Source: a bacterium | Lineage (GTDB): Bacteria > UBA9089 > JASEIO01 | Reading direction: 5' to 3' | Assembly: GCA_030017475.1 (NCBI GenBank) | Contig: JASEIO010000023.1 | Span: 1 to 24,023 of the forward strand | DNA: 24,023 nt | Part shown: one piece after another, positions 15,158 through 23,785 of the stretch | Layout of the letters: each line of letters starts with the position of its first letter | Numbering within the stretch: the stretch's first letter is position 1 | The notes under the pieces: model-generated | Database searches by the model: none | What the model was told of the DNA's origin: nothing | The model's input: only the letters and a program-made list of their open reading frames with translations | Position numbers and translations under genes: made by a program

Positions 15158-16681
15158 ATGGTTGAGCGGTTTTATCTAACTACTCCTTTATATTACGTTA
15201 ATGACTCACCTCATATTGGACATGCCTATACTAATATTGCCTGTGATGCCTTAGCCAGATATAAAAGATTGGCTGGAGCTACGGTCTACTTTTTAACCGG
15301 AACTGATGAGCATGGACAAAAGATAGAAAGGGCAGCCTGCTCCGTTGGATTAACCCCAATTGATTTGGCTGATAAAATGGTTACGAGATTCAAGGATCTG
15401 TGGAAAAGATTAAATATTTCATATACCGATTTTATTAGAACTACAGAGGCAAGGCACCGGAGTTCAGTAGAGAAATTATTCCGAGTTATTTATGAGAAAG
15501 GTGATATTTACAAAGGAAATTATAAGGGATGGTATTGCACCCCTTGTGAAAGCTATTGGACACAGAAACAATTGGTTAATGGAACGTGTCCTACATGTGG
15601 AAGAGAGACTGAATGGTTAGCTGAAGAGAGCTACTTCTTCCGGATGGGTGTCTATCAAGATAGATTGCTTTCATATATCGAAAATAATCGGGATTTTATT
15701 CAGCCCTTATCGAGAAGGACAGAGATCATTAATATCATAAAATCTGGTTTAAAAGATTTATCAATTACCAGAACCTCATTCGATTGGGGTATCCCTTTAC
15801 CTATTGATAAAACCCATGTAATCTATGTGTGGTTTGATGCCTTAATCAATTATATTAGTGCTCTTGGATATAGTGTAGATGAGGAGAAATTCAGAAGATT
15901 TTGGCCACCTGATGTACATGTTATTGGTAAGGATATCCTAAAATTTCATGCTATAATTTGGCCCATAATGTTACTTGCGGGTGAAATACCTTTGCCAAAA
16001 AAGGTATTCGCTCATGGTTGGTGGACTGTGGAAGGGAAGAAGATGTCCAAATCTTTAGGAAATGTAGTAGACCCAAATAAGGTTTTGGAGAGTGTAGGGG
16101 TTGATCAATTCCGATACTTTTTATTACGGGAAGTTCCCTTTGGGGAGGATGGAGACTTTTCATACAAGGCTTTGATTCATAGGATAAATTCAGATCTGGC
16201 TAATGACTTAGGGAATTTGGTCAATAGGACATTAGCTATGGTGGAGAGATATTTTCATAATAGAATTCCAGAGAAAGGGGAGGATTCTGTGTTAAAAGAT
16301 GTAGCCTTTAGTATCTTACCTCGTATAGATAGGCATATGAATAATCTGGAATTTAGTGAGGCATTGAAAAGGATATGGGAGTTAGTTAATCTATGTAATA
16401 AATATGTGGATGAGAAAGCTCCATGGAACAAAAAAGGAAAAGAGCGATCATCTATTATCTATAATCTATGTGAGGCGATAAGATTTATTGGTATCTTGTT
16501 GTATCCGTTTATGCCAAATAAATCTTCGTTAATTATAGAACAATTGGGAATAAAAGAAGACATAACCCTTCAGGGGCTTTCCTCTTTAAATATTTGGGGC
16601 AAGTTATCACCAGGCACAACAATACGGAAGACTGGGCCAATCTTCCCAAGGATTGATGAGGATAAGAAGAGAATGAGGTGA
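15158..16681 (+). CDS. metG: Methionine-tRNA ligase
   Basis: The class I synthetase has the HIGH motif at residues 19-22 (SPHIGHAY), the nucleotide-binding GTDEHGQKIE, a zinc knuckle of C127, C130, C144 and C147 in the connective peptide, and the KMSKS loop near 294-298 (GKKMSKSLGN). At 507 residues it ends after the anticodon-binding helical domain and lacks the extra C-terminal tRNA-binding dimerisation domain of longer MetRS forms. The four-cysteine, one-knuckle form is typical of many non-proteobacterial lineages. The gene lies six bases after ricT, with GAGGCGAGTGAGAG upstream. The stop overlaps the start region of queF. Confidence 0.97.
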   Translation: MVERFYLTTPLYYVNDSPHIGHAYTNIACDALARYKRLAGATVYFLTGTDEHGQKIERAACSVGLTPIDLADKMVTRFKDLWKRLNISYTDFIRTTEARHRSSVEKLFRVIYEKGDIYKGNYKGWYCTPCESYWTQKQLVNGTCPTCGRETEWLAEESYFFRMGVYQDRLLSYIENNRDFIQPLSRRTEIINIIKSGLKDLSITRTSFDWGIPLPIDKTHVIYVWFDALINYISALGYSVDEEKFRRFWPPDVHVIGKDILKFHAIIWPIMLLAGEIPLPKKVFAHGWWTVEGKKMSKSLGNVVDPNKVLESVGVDQFRYFLLREVPFGEDGDFSYKALIHRINSDLANDLGNLVNRTLAMVERYFHNRIPEKGEDSVLKDVAFSILPRIDRHMNNLEFSEALKRIWELVNLCNKYVDEKAPWNKKGKERSSIIYNLCEAIRFIGILLYPFMPNKSSLIIEQLGIKEDITLQGLSSLNIWGKLSPGTTIRKTGPIFPRIDEDKKRMR

Positions 16682-16684
16682 TTG

Positions 16685-17086
16685 ATGTCTGGATATACTG
16701 AAGAACATGCAAAGTCTGGATTAAAGACTCGCCTTCCAAAGCTTGAATATTTCCCAAATCAGTTTAAAAACTATGAAATTACTATAGTTATCCCAGAATT
16801 CACATCCCTCTGCCCTAAGACTGGACTACCTGATTTTGGAACCATAACCATTCGATATATGCCAGATAAGTTCTGCTGTGAACTTAAATCCCTTAAGATG
16901 TATATTACTGAATATCGCAACTTAGGTATATTCTATGAGAACGCAGTCAATCGAATCCTCAATGATTTTGTCGAGGCCTGTAAGCCTGTCTGGGCAGAAG
17001 TTAGAGGAGAATTCAATCCAAGGGGTGGGATAAGGTCTATTGTAGAGGCAAAATACCCAAAGCCCAGGACGAAGAAGGTTACCTAA
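16685..17086 (+). CDS. queF: NADPH-dependent 7-cyano-7-deazaguanine reductase (preQ0 reductase)
   Basis: QueF reduces preQ0 to preQ1, a late step in making the tRNA modification queuosine. The 133-residue, single-domain (Bacillus-type) protein has the catalytic cysteine C43 in EFTSLCPKTGLPDFG with the conserved D50. It also has the NADPH-binding motif E-L-K-S-L-K-M-Y and YRNLGIFYENAV. The ATG at 16685 follows GAGGTG closely. An in-frame TTG at 16682 is less likely. It overlaps no gene but lies only three bases after metG. The next gene has its own promoter, so queF probably ends this transcription unit. No clear terminator was seen. Confidence 0.95.
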   Translation: MSGYTEEHAKSGLKTRLPKLEYFPNQFKNYEITIVIPEFTSLCPKTGLPDFGTITIRYMPDKFCCELKSLKMYITEYRNLGIFYENAVNRILNDFVEACKPVWAEVRGEFNPRGGIRSIVEAKYPKPRTKKVT

Positions 17087-17113
17087 TTTTATCTCGAAAT
17101 CTATAACAATAAT

Positions 17114-17142
17114 TTGACAAAAGGTGGCGAATCTGATAATAT
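17114..17142 (+). promoter_or_regulatory. Extended -10 promoter for the pcm-glm cluster
   Basis: TTGACA at 17114-17119 is a perfect -35 box. Fourteen bases later are TGA (17134-17136) and TAATAT (17137-17142). An overlapping GATAAT at 17135-17140 would give a 15-base spacer and is the weaker reading. Transcription would start near 17149, so the leader before the pcm ATG is about 18 bases. Confidence 0.65.
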
Positions 17143-17167
17143 GTGAAACATGGAAAAGAAGGTAATT

Positions 17168-17890
17168 ATGAAGCATGTGTTGGTATGGGTTACTATTTTA
17201 GCTATAATTATTGGCTGTCGGGAGAATACGGAGATAGACTTTGTAAAACAAAGAGAGAAAATGGTAAAAACGCAGATTAAGGATAGAGGGATAAGGGATG
17301 AAAGGGTGATCTCTGCCTTTCGAAAAGTAGAGAGACATAAGTTTATTCCTAAAGAGAATTGGGAATATGGAAATGGACCTTACGGCGACCATTCTGTCCC
17401 AATTGGTTATGGACAGACTATCTCACAACCATATATCGTGGCCTTAATGACTGAGCTATTATCTCTTAAAGGAGAGGAAAGGGTATTAGAGATAGGAACA
17501 GGTTCTGGTTATGGGGCAGCTATCTTAGCAGAATTGGCAAAAGAGGTGTATACTATTGAGATAATTGAAGCCCTCGCCAAGAGGTCGAGCATGCTTTTGC
17601 ATAAGCTTGGCTACCAAAATATTATGGTCAAGTGTGGTGATGGTTACATCGGCTGGAAGGAATATGCACCTTTTCACGCCATTATTGTGACCTGTGCCCC
17701 TCCCTATATCCCAGAGCCGCTTGTTCAACAACTGGCAGAAGGAGGTAGGATGGTGATTCCTGTAGGAACCATTCATCAGGAATTGAAGTTGCTCGTAAAG
17801 AAAGATGGTAAGATTGAAGAGAAAACTATTATCCCGGTCATGTTCGTTCCTATGACAGGGAAAGGTATAAAGAAAGGAACAAAGAGGTGA
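17168..17890 (+). CDS. pcm: Protein-L-isoaspartate O-methyltransferase with lipoprotein signal
   Basis: Pcm repairs damaged proteins by methylating isoaspartyl residues with S-adenosylmethionine. The catalytic domain is complete: VPIGYGQTISQPYIVALMTELL, then the SAM loop VLEIGTGSGYGAAILAEL (about residues 104-121), then the P-x-H-A-I-I-V-T-C-A-P-P-Y-I-P-E-P-L segment and a GGRMVIPVG strand. Unusually, the N-terminus is a short basic start followed by a hydrophobic stretch ending I-I-G-C (C17), a lipobox for lipid attachment. The ATG at 17168 follows GAAGG five bases upstream. The ATG at 17150 would add six residues before the signal. Export would place a SAM-dependent enzyme outside the cytoplasm, which is hard to explain. 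The gene precedes the glm genes by four bases. Confidence 0.9.
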   Translation: MKHVLVWVTILAIIIGCRENTEIDFVKQREKMVKTQIKDRGIRDERVISAFRKVERHKFIPKENWEYGNGPYGDHSVPIGYGQTISQPYIVALMTELLSLKGEERVLEIGTGSGYGAAILAELAKEVYTIEIIEALAKRSSMLLHKLGYQNIMVKCGDGYIGWKEYAPFHAIIVTCAPPYIPEPLVQQLAEGGRMVIPVGTIHQELKLLVKKDGKIEEKTIIPVMFVPMTGKGIKKGTKR

Positions 17891-17894
17891 AATT

Positions 17895-20800
17895 ATGTGT
17901 GGTCTAACAGGGATAGTAACATTTAAAAACTCGAAAGAGGATGTAGGTGTCTACGAGACACAGGATTTATATAGGTTAATAGAGAGGTGCAAAGGTTTTA
18001 ATCTAAGATATATAATCTCTAATTCCTTGGAAATAGACTATTACCTGGGTGGGGAAGAAAATATCAAGCATTTAGCGGACTTTATCTTAAAATTGAAGAG
18101 ATTCCAAGAGTTTCAGCGAATATTTTATAATGAAGGAGAGAGAAAAGAACTAAATAGGATCTATAAAGAATTAAATTCGTTTATAAAAAAGGAAGAAAAG
18201 GGGATTGAGTCGGAAGGTATAAAATTCAAAACCTTGGAGTTAGAAGAGATAAATAAGAGGCTTACTGTACTCCTTGATGTAAGCTGGGCGATTGAGAAAG
18301 AGATTTTAGAGAATATAGAAAAGATCAAATATTTAGCCAATGTAGACAATCCGAATGACTTATCAAGACATGCCTTGCATGAATTTAAAAAGCTGAATTT
18401 TATATTAAATGAGCTTGATAGATTAGAGATAAGGGGAAGGGATTCATCTGGTATATCTACTATAGTTACCTTTCCATCGAATAAAGACCTCAAAGATTTT
18501 CAAAATAGGTTACGTAGTAAGGGATTAGAAGAGGAATTTAGAAGAAGACAAAAAATAAAGGATCTATTAAATGGAACGATTTATGTTAAAGATAGGACCG
18601 TAGCATTCACATTTAAGACTGCAGCAGTGATTGGAAGATTGGGTGATAATGTAAATAGATTGAAAGAATCTATAAAAAAGGACAGGATATTTCAATCGGC
18701 ATTAAGAGAGCACTTAGATTCTTGTACGACCATTGCCCATACAAGGTGGGCATCTTGCGGGATAATATCTGAAGAGAATTGCCATCCAGTCGATAATCTG
18801 AGGAAAGGGCTTGGGAATATATTTGTGGTCTTAAATGGAGATATCGATAACTATTCTGAATTGCGTTCCTCTTATGAAGAACAATACGAAAGAATAGGTG
18901 ATAGGATAACAACAGATACAAAGATTATCCCCCTTCAGGTTGAGAAATATCTATTAGAAGGGAAGGATATAGAAGAGGCCTTTAGATTGGCAGTGAATAG
19001 TTTTACGGGTTCCCATGCTATCTGTATGCAAAGTGATATAATACCTGGCAAGATATTTTTGGCCCTTCGAGGAAGTGGACAGGCAATCTACATTGGACTT
19101 TCAGAGGATGCATACATCCCAGCATCAGAAATCTATGGATTTGTTGAAGAGACACCATATTTTCTCAAGATGGAAGGAGAGAAGGAAAGGGTTTCGGGAG
19201 ATCCAAAAACGAAGGGTCAGATCTATATCCTCGATCAAACATCTTCAGGAAAGCTCGATGGGATAAAGGCATTTTGGTATGATGGAGTGGAGATTAGATT
19301 AACCGAAAAAGATATAAGACGAGCAGAAATTACTACCCGCGACATAGATAGAAGAGACTTTTTACACTTTTTTATAAAGGAGATAACAGAATCCCCGCGT
19401 TCTGTCTTGAAGACATTTCGTGGGAAGGTTGGTATAATTAAAGAAAATGGAAGGAGGAAACCAGTCTTCTCATTAGGGGAGGAGATTATTCCGAAAAGAC
19501 TTGAGCATGCCTTAAGAAGTAGGAAGATCAAACATATATTCTTCATCGGTCAAGGAACAGCAGGGGTTGCTGCTCAAGGGATAGCAGATTTACTTAATGA
19601 TTATATTGGAGGCAAAATCTCTGTTTACGCAAAAAAGGCAAGTGAATTAAGTGGTTTTCATCTGAAGGACTCGCTTTCAGATACATTGGTTATTGCAGTA
19701 ACTCAATCAGGTACTACAACAGATACAAATAAGGCCATTGATTTGGCAAAAGAAAAGGGTGCATATACCATGGCTATTGTAAATAGAAGAGGTTCTGATA
19801 TTACCTATAAAGTCGATGGGGTATTCTATACATCAGATGGAAGGGATATTGAGATGTCTGTAGCGTCCACCAAGGCATTCTATTCCCAGATTATTGCAGG
19901 AGATATCTTGTCTTTGAGATTTGCACAACTCCTTGGGACTCAAACTGAAAGGGCGATTATAGATGAGATAAGACAGATAAAAAGATTGCCTAAGTTAATG
20001 GAGGAGATATTAGATAAAAAGGAGGAGATATCTCGTAGTGCAGAAAGGTATGCCCTTTCTAAAAAACATTGGGCAGTGGTAGGATCAGGCCCAAACAAGG
20101 TAGCTTCGGATGAGATAAGGATAAAATTGAGTGAGTTGTGTTATAAGACCATATCTACTGATGTAGTGGAGGATAAAAAGCATATAGATCTCTCCTCAGA
20201 ACCATTGATTATAGTATGTGCTGGAGGATCGAATGAGGTGGTATTATCGGATATTGTAAAGGATGTAGCAATATTTAAGGCTCATCGTGCAACCCCTATA
20301 ATTATCACCTCAGAGGATAAACAAAGATTTAAGGATTATGCGGCATCCATTATCTCTATTCCTCAGATAAATGAGAGATTAGCCCCCATATTAAATACAC
20401 TTGTAGGACATCTCTTTGGTTATTATGCTGCGTGTTTTATAGATGAAGAGGCCCGGTTTTTGAGTAAAGCGAAGACAGATATTACTGAGCAGATTACAAA
20501 TTTAGCCTTCCAAGGCCTAAGCATTTATGAGATTATACATAAGAAAGACTTCCATACGTTTATAGAGAGATTATATCTTGAGTTTCAGAGAAGGAAAGAA
20601 GAAAACCGTTTTTCCGCTGCAGCCGAGGTAAGTACTATTTCTGACCTAACACTCCTTTTGAAATATGCCCTTGGGAAGTTACCATTAGAGGATTTTAAAG
20701 AGGATTTTAAGGTAGAACTTACTTCCCAAACCTTTTTAGATTTGATAACTCAAACATTGGACAAGGCAATAAATGAATTATCCCGTCCTATAGACACTAT

Positions 20801-21422
20801 AAAGCATCAGGCAAAGACTGTAACTGTGGGAACAAGTAGACGCGCAGAAGAGATCCCTGGACCTATATTCAGTGAACTGCGGCATCTAGGGATAAAGATA
20901 GATGATATACAAAACAGAAATATAACCATTCTAAAAAATATCCAAAGGGCTATTCTAAATATTACAGGCTATACTATGTATAAGATTAGTAATTTAGATA
21001 AACAAGGGATGCCAAAACAAGATTCCCATATCCGTGTTTTGCGGAAAATGGGCATATCAAGAGATATAAGGTCACGGACAGAAGAGGATAATATCCTTAA
21101 AGGTACAAAAAGGTCTGTTGTAAGATCAGGTGATGTCTATGTAGGAATTGGGAAATTTGATGGGAGGTATATAGTTATAGTTCCTATATTAAGTTTTATG
21201 AAGGTACGGTTTTTGCTTCTTTTTCATATTGAATTTGATGAAGGACTATCTTTGCAGGATAAGATCCTTTGCCTTGGGGATAGATATGATGATATAATAG
21301 ATGATGTAGAGGAGCATGGTATAAAATGGCGGGATGAATACCTATCCAGGTTTAAAACATCGGAACTTCTTACGAAATCATCAGAAGGTATTGTTAATGC
21401 TATTATAGAAGGGGGTAGATAG
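17895..21422 (+). CDS. glmS: Enlarged GlmS-like enzyme (glutamine-fructose-6-phosphate aminotransferase type)
   Basis: GlmS makes glucosamine-6-phosphate from fructose-6-phosphate and glutamine. This protein has 1175 residues against about 610 for ordinary GlmS. The glutaminase half is present: nucleophile C2 (MCGLTGIV), RGRDSSG at 180, IAHTRWASCG near 281 and NGDIDNY near 314. Between the first strand and RGRDSSG lies a 150-residue, charged helical insert. Two SIS sugar-isomerase domains follow: GQGTAGVAAQG near 552, TQSGTTTDT near 603 and ASTKAF near 656, then GSGPNKVASDEIRIKLSEL near 729. The GlmS tail, with its catalytic lysine, is recognisable as HQAKTVTVG near 971. Some 190 further residues without a recognised domain follow. 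Active-site residues look kept, but the second SIS domain is divergent. Good ribosome-binding site (AGAGGTG). Confidence 0.82.
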   Translation: MCGLTGIVTFKNSKEDVGVYETQDLYRLIERCKGFNLRYIISNSLEIDYYLGGEENIKHLADFILKLKRFQEFQRIFYNEGERKELNRIYKELNSFIKKEEKGIESEGIKFKTLELEEINKRLTVLLDVSWAIEKEILENIEKIKYLANVDNPNDLSRHALHEFKKLNFILNELDRLEIRGRDSSGISTIVTFPSNKDLKDFQNRLRSKGLEEEFRRRQKIKDLLNGTIYVKDRTVAFTFKTAAVIGRLGDNVNRLKESIKKDRIFQSALREHLDSCTTIAHTRWASCGIISEENCHPVDNLRKGLGNIFVVLNGDIDNYSELRSSYEEQYERIGDRITTDTKIIPLQVEKYLLEGKDIEEAFRLAVNSFTGSHAICMQSDIIPGKIFLALRGSGQAIYIGLSEDAYIPASEIYGFVEETPYFLKMEGEKERVSGDPKTKGQIYILDQTSSGKLDGIKAFWYDGVEIRLTEKDIRRAEITTRDIDRRDFLHFFIKEITESPRSVLKTFRGKVGIIKENGRRKPVFSLGEEIIPKRLEHALRSRKIKHIFFIGQGTAGVAAQGIADLLNDYIGGKISVYAKKASELSGFHLKDSLSDTLVIAVTQSGTTTDTNKAIDLAKEKGAYTMAIVNRRGSDITYKVDGVFYTSDGRDIEMSVASTKAFYSQIIAGDILSLRFAQLLGTQTERAIIDEIRQIKRLPKLMEEILDKKEEISRSAERYALSKKHWAVVGSGPNKVASDEIRIKLSELCYKTISTDVVEDKKHIDLSSEPLIIVCAGGSNEVVLSDIVKDVAIFKAHRATPIIITSEDKQRFKDYAASIISIPQINERLAPILNTLVGHLFGYYAACFIDEEARFLSKAKTDITEQITNLAFQGLSIYEIIHKKDFHTFIERLYLEFQRRKEENRFSAAAEVSTISDLTLLLKYALGKLPLEDFKEDFKVELTSQTFLDLITQTLDKAINELSRPIDTIKHQAKTVTVGTSRRAEEIPGPIFSELRHLGIKIDDIQNRNITILKNIQRAILNITGYTMYKISNLDKQGMPKQDSHIRVLRKMGISRDIRSRTEEDNILKGTKRSVVRSGDVYVGIGKFDGRYIVIVPILSFMKVRFLLLFHIEFDEGLSLQDKILCLGDRYDDIIDDVEEHGIKWRDEYLSRFKTSELLTKSSEGIVNAIIEGGR

Positions 21423-21425
21423 AAT

Positions 21426-22769
21426 TTGGGAAGGCTTTTTGGAACAGATGGAGTTAGAGGGAAGGCAGGTGAGTATCCCATGACACCGAAAGTGGCTATG
21501 GGGCTTGGTCAGGCTGGGGCTACAGTATTATTAGAAGAAGGAAATAGAAAGATAATTATTGGGAAGGATACACGGGTATCGAGTGACATGTTAGAGGCAG
21601 CTCTTATTGCTGGTATCACCTCTACGGGTGTTGACTGTTTAAGGGTAGGAGTCTTTCCAACATCAGGTGTTGCCTATCTAACTCGGGAGCTTCGGTGTGG
21701 TGCTGGGATAATGATCTCTGCTTCTCATAACCCATTTGAGGATAATGGAATAAAGTTCTTTTCTGAGAATGGGCTCAAGCTTCCTGACGAGGTTGAGTCA
21801 CGGATAGAAGAATTTGTCTTTGCCAAAGATGAGATGTTTCCAAGCCCTACTGGAATGAACATTGGTAGAGTACAAGAGGTAGATTATGCCAAGGAAAGAT
21901 ATCTTAAATTTCTTGCATCCACAGTACCTTCCTTGGATTTAACAGGGATGAAGATAGTTGTTGATTGTGCCAATGGAGCGACAAGTGAGATTGCTCCACT
22001 TCTATTTAAGAAATTGGGTGCAGAGCTTATTGCCTTAAATTGCGAACCTAATGGGACAAATATCAACCTTAGGTGTGGATCCCTTCATCCAGAGGTAATG
22101 TGCGATAAGGTCTTGGAGCATAAAGCAGATATTGGTCTTTCGTTTGACGGAGATGGCGATAGGCTAATCTCTGCGGATGAACAAGGTCAGATAGTAGATG
22201 GTGACTACATTATGGCGATATGTAGTAAATTCCTAAAATCAAGGGATAAGTTAAAGAATAATATGCTGGTAATTACAGTAATGAGCAATTTAGGTTTGAA
22301 TATTGCTGCTAAGGAGTTAGGAATAGACTTAGCTGTAACTAAGGTAGGGGATAGATATGTAATGGAGGAGATGAAAAGGAAGGGCAGTATTATTGGAGGG
22401 GAGGCTTCAGGTCATATTATCTTTTCAGATTATCATACAACAGGGGATGGAATGCTCACTGCCTTACAGCTTCTGCGGGTGATGAAAGAGGAGAATCTAC
22501 CCTTATCAAGTCTTCGGAAGGTGATGCAAAAGTTTCCTCAGATAACCTTAAATCTTGATGTAGAAAAAAAACCAGATCTTTCTACAATACCAGATGTCCA
22601 AGAGGCAATCAGGGATGCCGAGGCTAAATTAGGGGATAATGGACGGGTCTTGGTTAGGTATTCTGGTACCCAACCGGTTTGCAGGGTAATGGTAGAAGGT
22701 AAAAGCCAGGAAGAGATAAACGAGATTGCCAATAGAATAGCTGGGGTAATAAAAGAGAAGATAGGGTAA
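21426..22769 (+). CDS. glmM: Phosphoglucosamine mutase (GlmM)
   Basis: GlmM converts glucosamine-6-phosphate to glucosamine-1-phosphate. The 447-residue alpha-D-phosphohexomutase opens RLFGTDGVRG, has the phosphorylated serine S100 in ISASHNPFEDNGIKFF, the metal loop FDGDGDR near residue 241, the sugar-binding GGEASGH, and the C-terminal phosphate loop RYSGTQPVCRVMVEG. The usual form of that last loop is R-x-SGTEP; here Glu is replaced by Gln. The start is TTG, with GGGGG about nine bases upstream, three bases after the GlmS-like gene. Its place directly after the GlmS-like gene supports GlmM rather than phosphomannomutase. A ManB-type activity remains possible. Confidence 0.93.
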   Translation: MGRLFGTDGVRGKAGEYPMTPKVAMGLGQAGATVLLEEGNRKIIIGKDTRVSSDMLEAALIAGITSTGVDCLRVGVFPTSGVAYLTRELRCGAGIMISASHNPFEDNGIKFFSENGLKLPDEVESRIEEFVFAKDEMFPSPTGMNIGRVQEVDYAKERYLKFLASTVPSLDLTGMKIVVDCANGATSEIAPLLFKKLGAELIALNCEPNGTNINLRCGSLHPEVMCDKVLEHKADIGLSFDGDGDRLISADEQGQIVDGDYIMAICSKFLKSRDKLKNNMLVITVMSNLGLNIAAKELGIDLAVTKVGDRYVMEEMKRKGSIIGGEASGHIIFSDYHTTGDGMLTALQLLRVMKEENLPLSSLRKVMQKFPQITLNLDVEKKPDLSTIPDVQEAIRDAEAKLGDNGRVLVRYSGTQPVCRVMVEGKSQEEINEIANRIAGVIKEKIG

Positions 22770-22775
22770 AATAAA

Positions 22776-23633
22776 ATGTGTGCTATCATGTTAAAGCCAG
22801 AAGACTTTTTTGACTTGGCTGAGTTTGAACATCGAGACCTGTTTGAAGGAGTAGAATATATTTGGGATGGGCTGAAAAGGATTAAAGAATATATTCGCGA
22901 GGTTATCCGACCAAATTTAGGTGCTATTAGAAAAAGGGGTGACGTTTTAAGTAAGACCTATATCCTATATCAGGGAGAGGTTTTAGAGGAAGGGTTTGAA
23001 TTATTCTATGGAGATTCAGGTAAAGGAAGACTTAAGGTACGAAGCGGTAAAGAGGATTTAGTTGGGGCAACTGTTTTATATGCTGGGGTAACCTTACTTA
23101 GTGATCATATCTCTATTGGAAAAGGCACAGTGGTAGAACCAGGTGCCCTAATAAAAGGACCAACTATTATTGGGGAAAATACAGAAGTGCGCCAAGGTGC
23201 CTACATTAGAGGGGATGTAATTGTAGGAGATAGATGTGTTGTTGGTCATACAACAGAGATAAAGGGGTCTATTATGTTAAATGATGCCAAGGCTGGACAT
23301 TTTGCTTATATCGGCGATAGTATCCTTGGCAATCGGGTTAACTTGGGAGCTGGAACAAAACTTGCTAACCTGAAGATATTTGACTCACCTGTAAAATTAG
23401 TAATTGATGGAAAGGAGTATGAGACTAACCTCAGAAAATTCGGGGCTATCTTAGGAGATGATGTAGAGACTGGATGTAATACGGTTACAAGTCCAGGGAC
23501 CTTATTAGGCAAAAATGTTTTGGCATATCCTAACACATTAATAAGAGGATACTATCCCCCTAACACAATCATAAAGCTAAGGCAGAATCAAGAGGTATCC
23601 AAGAGGATTTATAACTCCGATATAAAAATTTAG
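22776..23633 (+). CDS. GlmU C-terminal-like left-handed beta-helix acetyltransferase
   Basis: The 285-residue protein consists mostly of hexapeptide repeats forming a left-handed beta helix (about residues 105-265). It matches the acetyltransferase half of GlmU: GHTTEIKGS, then AGHFAYIGDSILGNRVNLGAGT, where His is the position of the catalytic base in GlmU, and L-G-D-D-V-E-T-G-C-N-T. It probably N-acetylates glucosamine-1-phosphate. The roughly 100 N-terminal residues are not a uridylyltransferase: there is no LAAGKGTRM nucleotide loop. The last step to UDP-GlcNAc must come from another gene. The ATG at 22776 lies six bases after glmM, with AGGG about ten bases upstream. An in-frame ATG at 22788 has no ribosome-binding site. 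A sugar-nucleotide-linked acyltransferase of other specificity is the alternative. Confidence 0.8.
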   Translation: MCAIMLKPEDFFDLAEFEHRDLFEGVEYIWDGLKRIKEYIREVIRPNLGAIRKRGDVLSKTYILYQGEVLEEGFELFYGDSGKGRLKVRSGKEDLVGATVLYAGVTLLSDHISIGKGTVVEPGALIKGPTIIGENTEVRQGAYIRGDVIVGDRCVVGHTTEIKGSIMLNDAKAGHFAYIGDSILGNRVNLGAGTKLANLKIFDSPVKLVIDGKEYETNLRKFGAILGDDVETGCNTVTSPGTLLGKNVLAYPNTLIRGYYPPNTIIKLRQNQEVSKRIYNSDIKI

Positions 23634-23652
23634 GACATAAGTTTAAAAATAT

Positions 23653-23683
23653 AAGCAGGGTAATATCTTTACTCTGCTTTTTT
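23653..23683 (+). terminator. Rho-independent terminator of the pcm-glm unit
   Basis: GCAGGGTAA (23655-23663) pairs with TTACTCTGC (23669-23677) with one G-U pair and a five-base loop. Two A-T pairs extend the stem outward, and six T's (23678-23683) follow. It lies 20 bases after the acetyltransferase stop and closes the cluster. Confidence 0.88.
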
Positions 23684-23785
23684 GGTTTTATCAGCTCTTT
23701 GACAACCTTATATCTCTGGTTGCTTCATCCAATGTAACTTGCCTCCTAAAAACTAATCTTTCTGCAAATGGAGTCTTAATTTATC

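Noticed and set aside
23699-23729. TTGACA at 23699 as a promoter for the last gene.
   Set aside because: No -10-like hexamer occurs 15-19 bases downstream.
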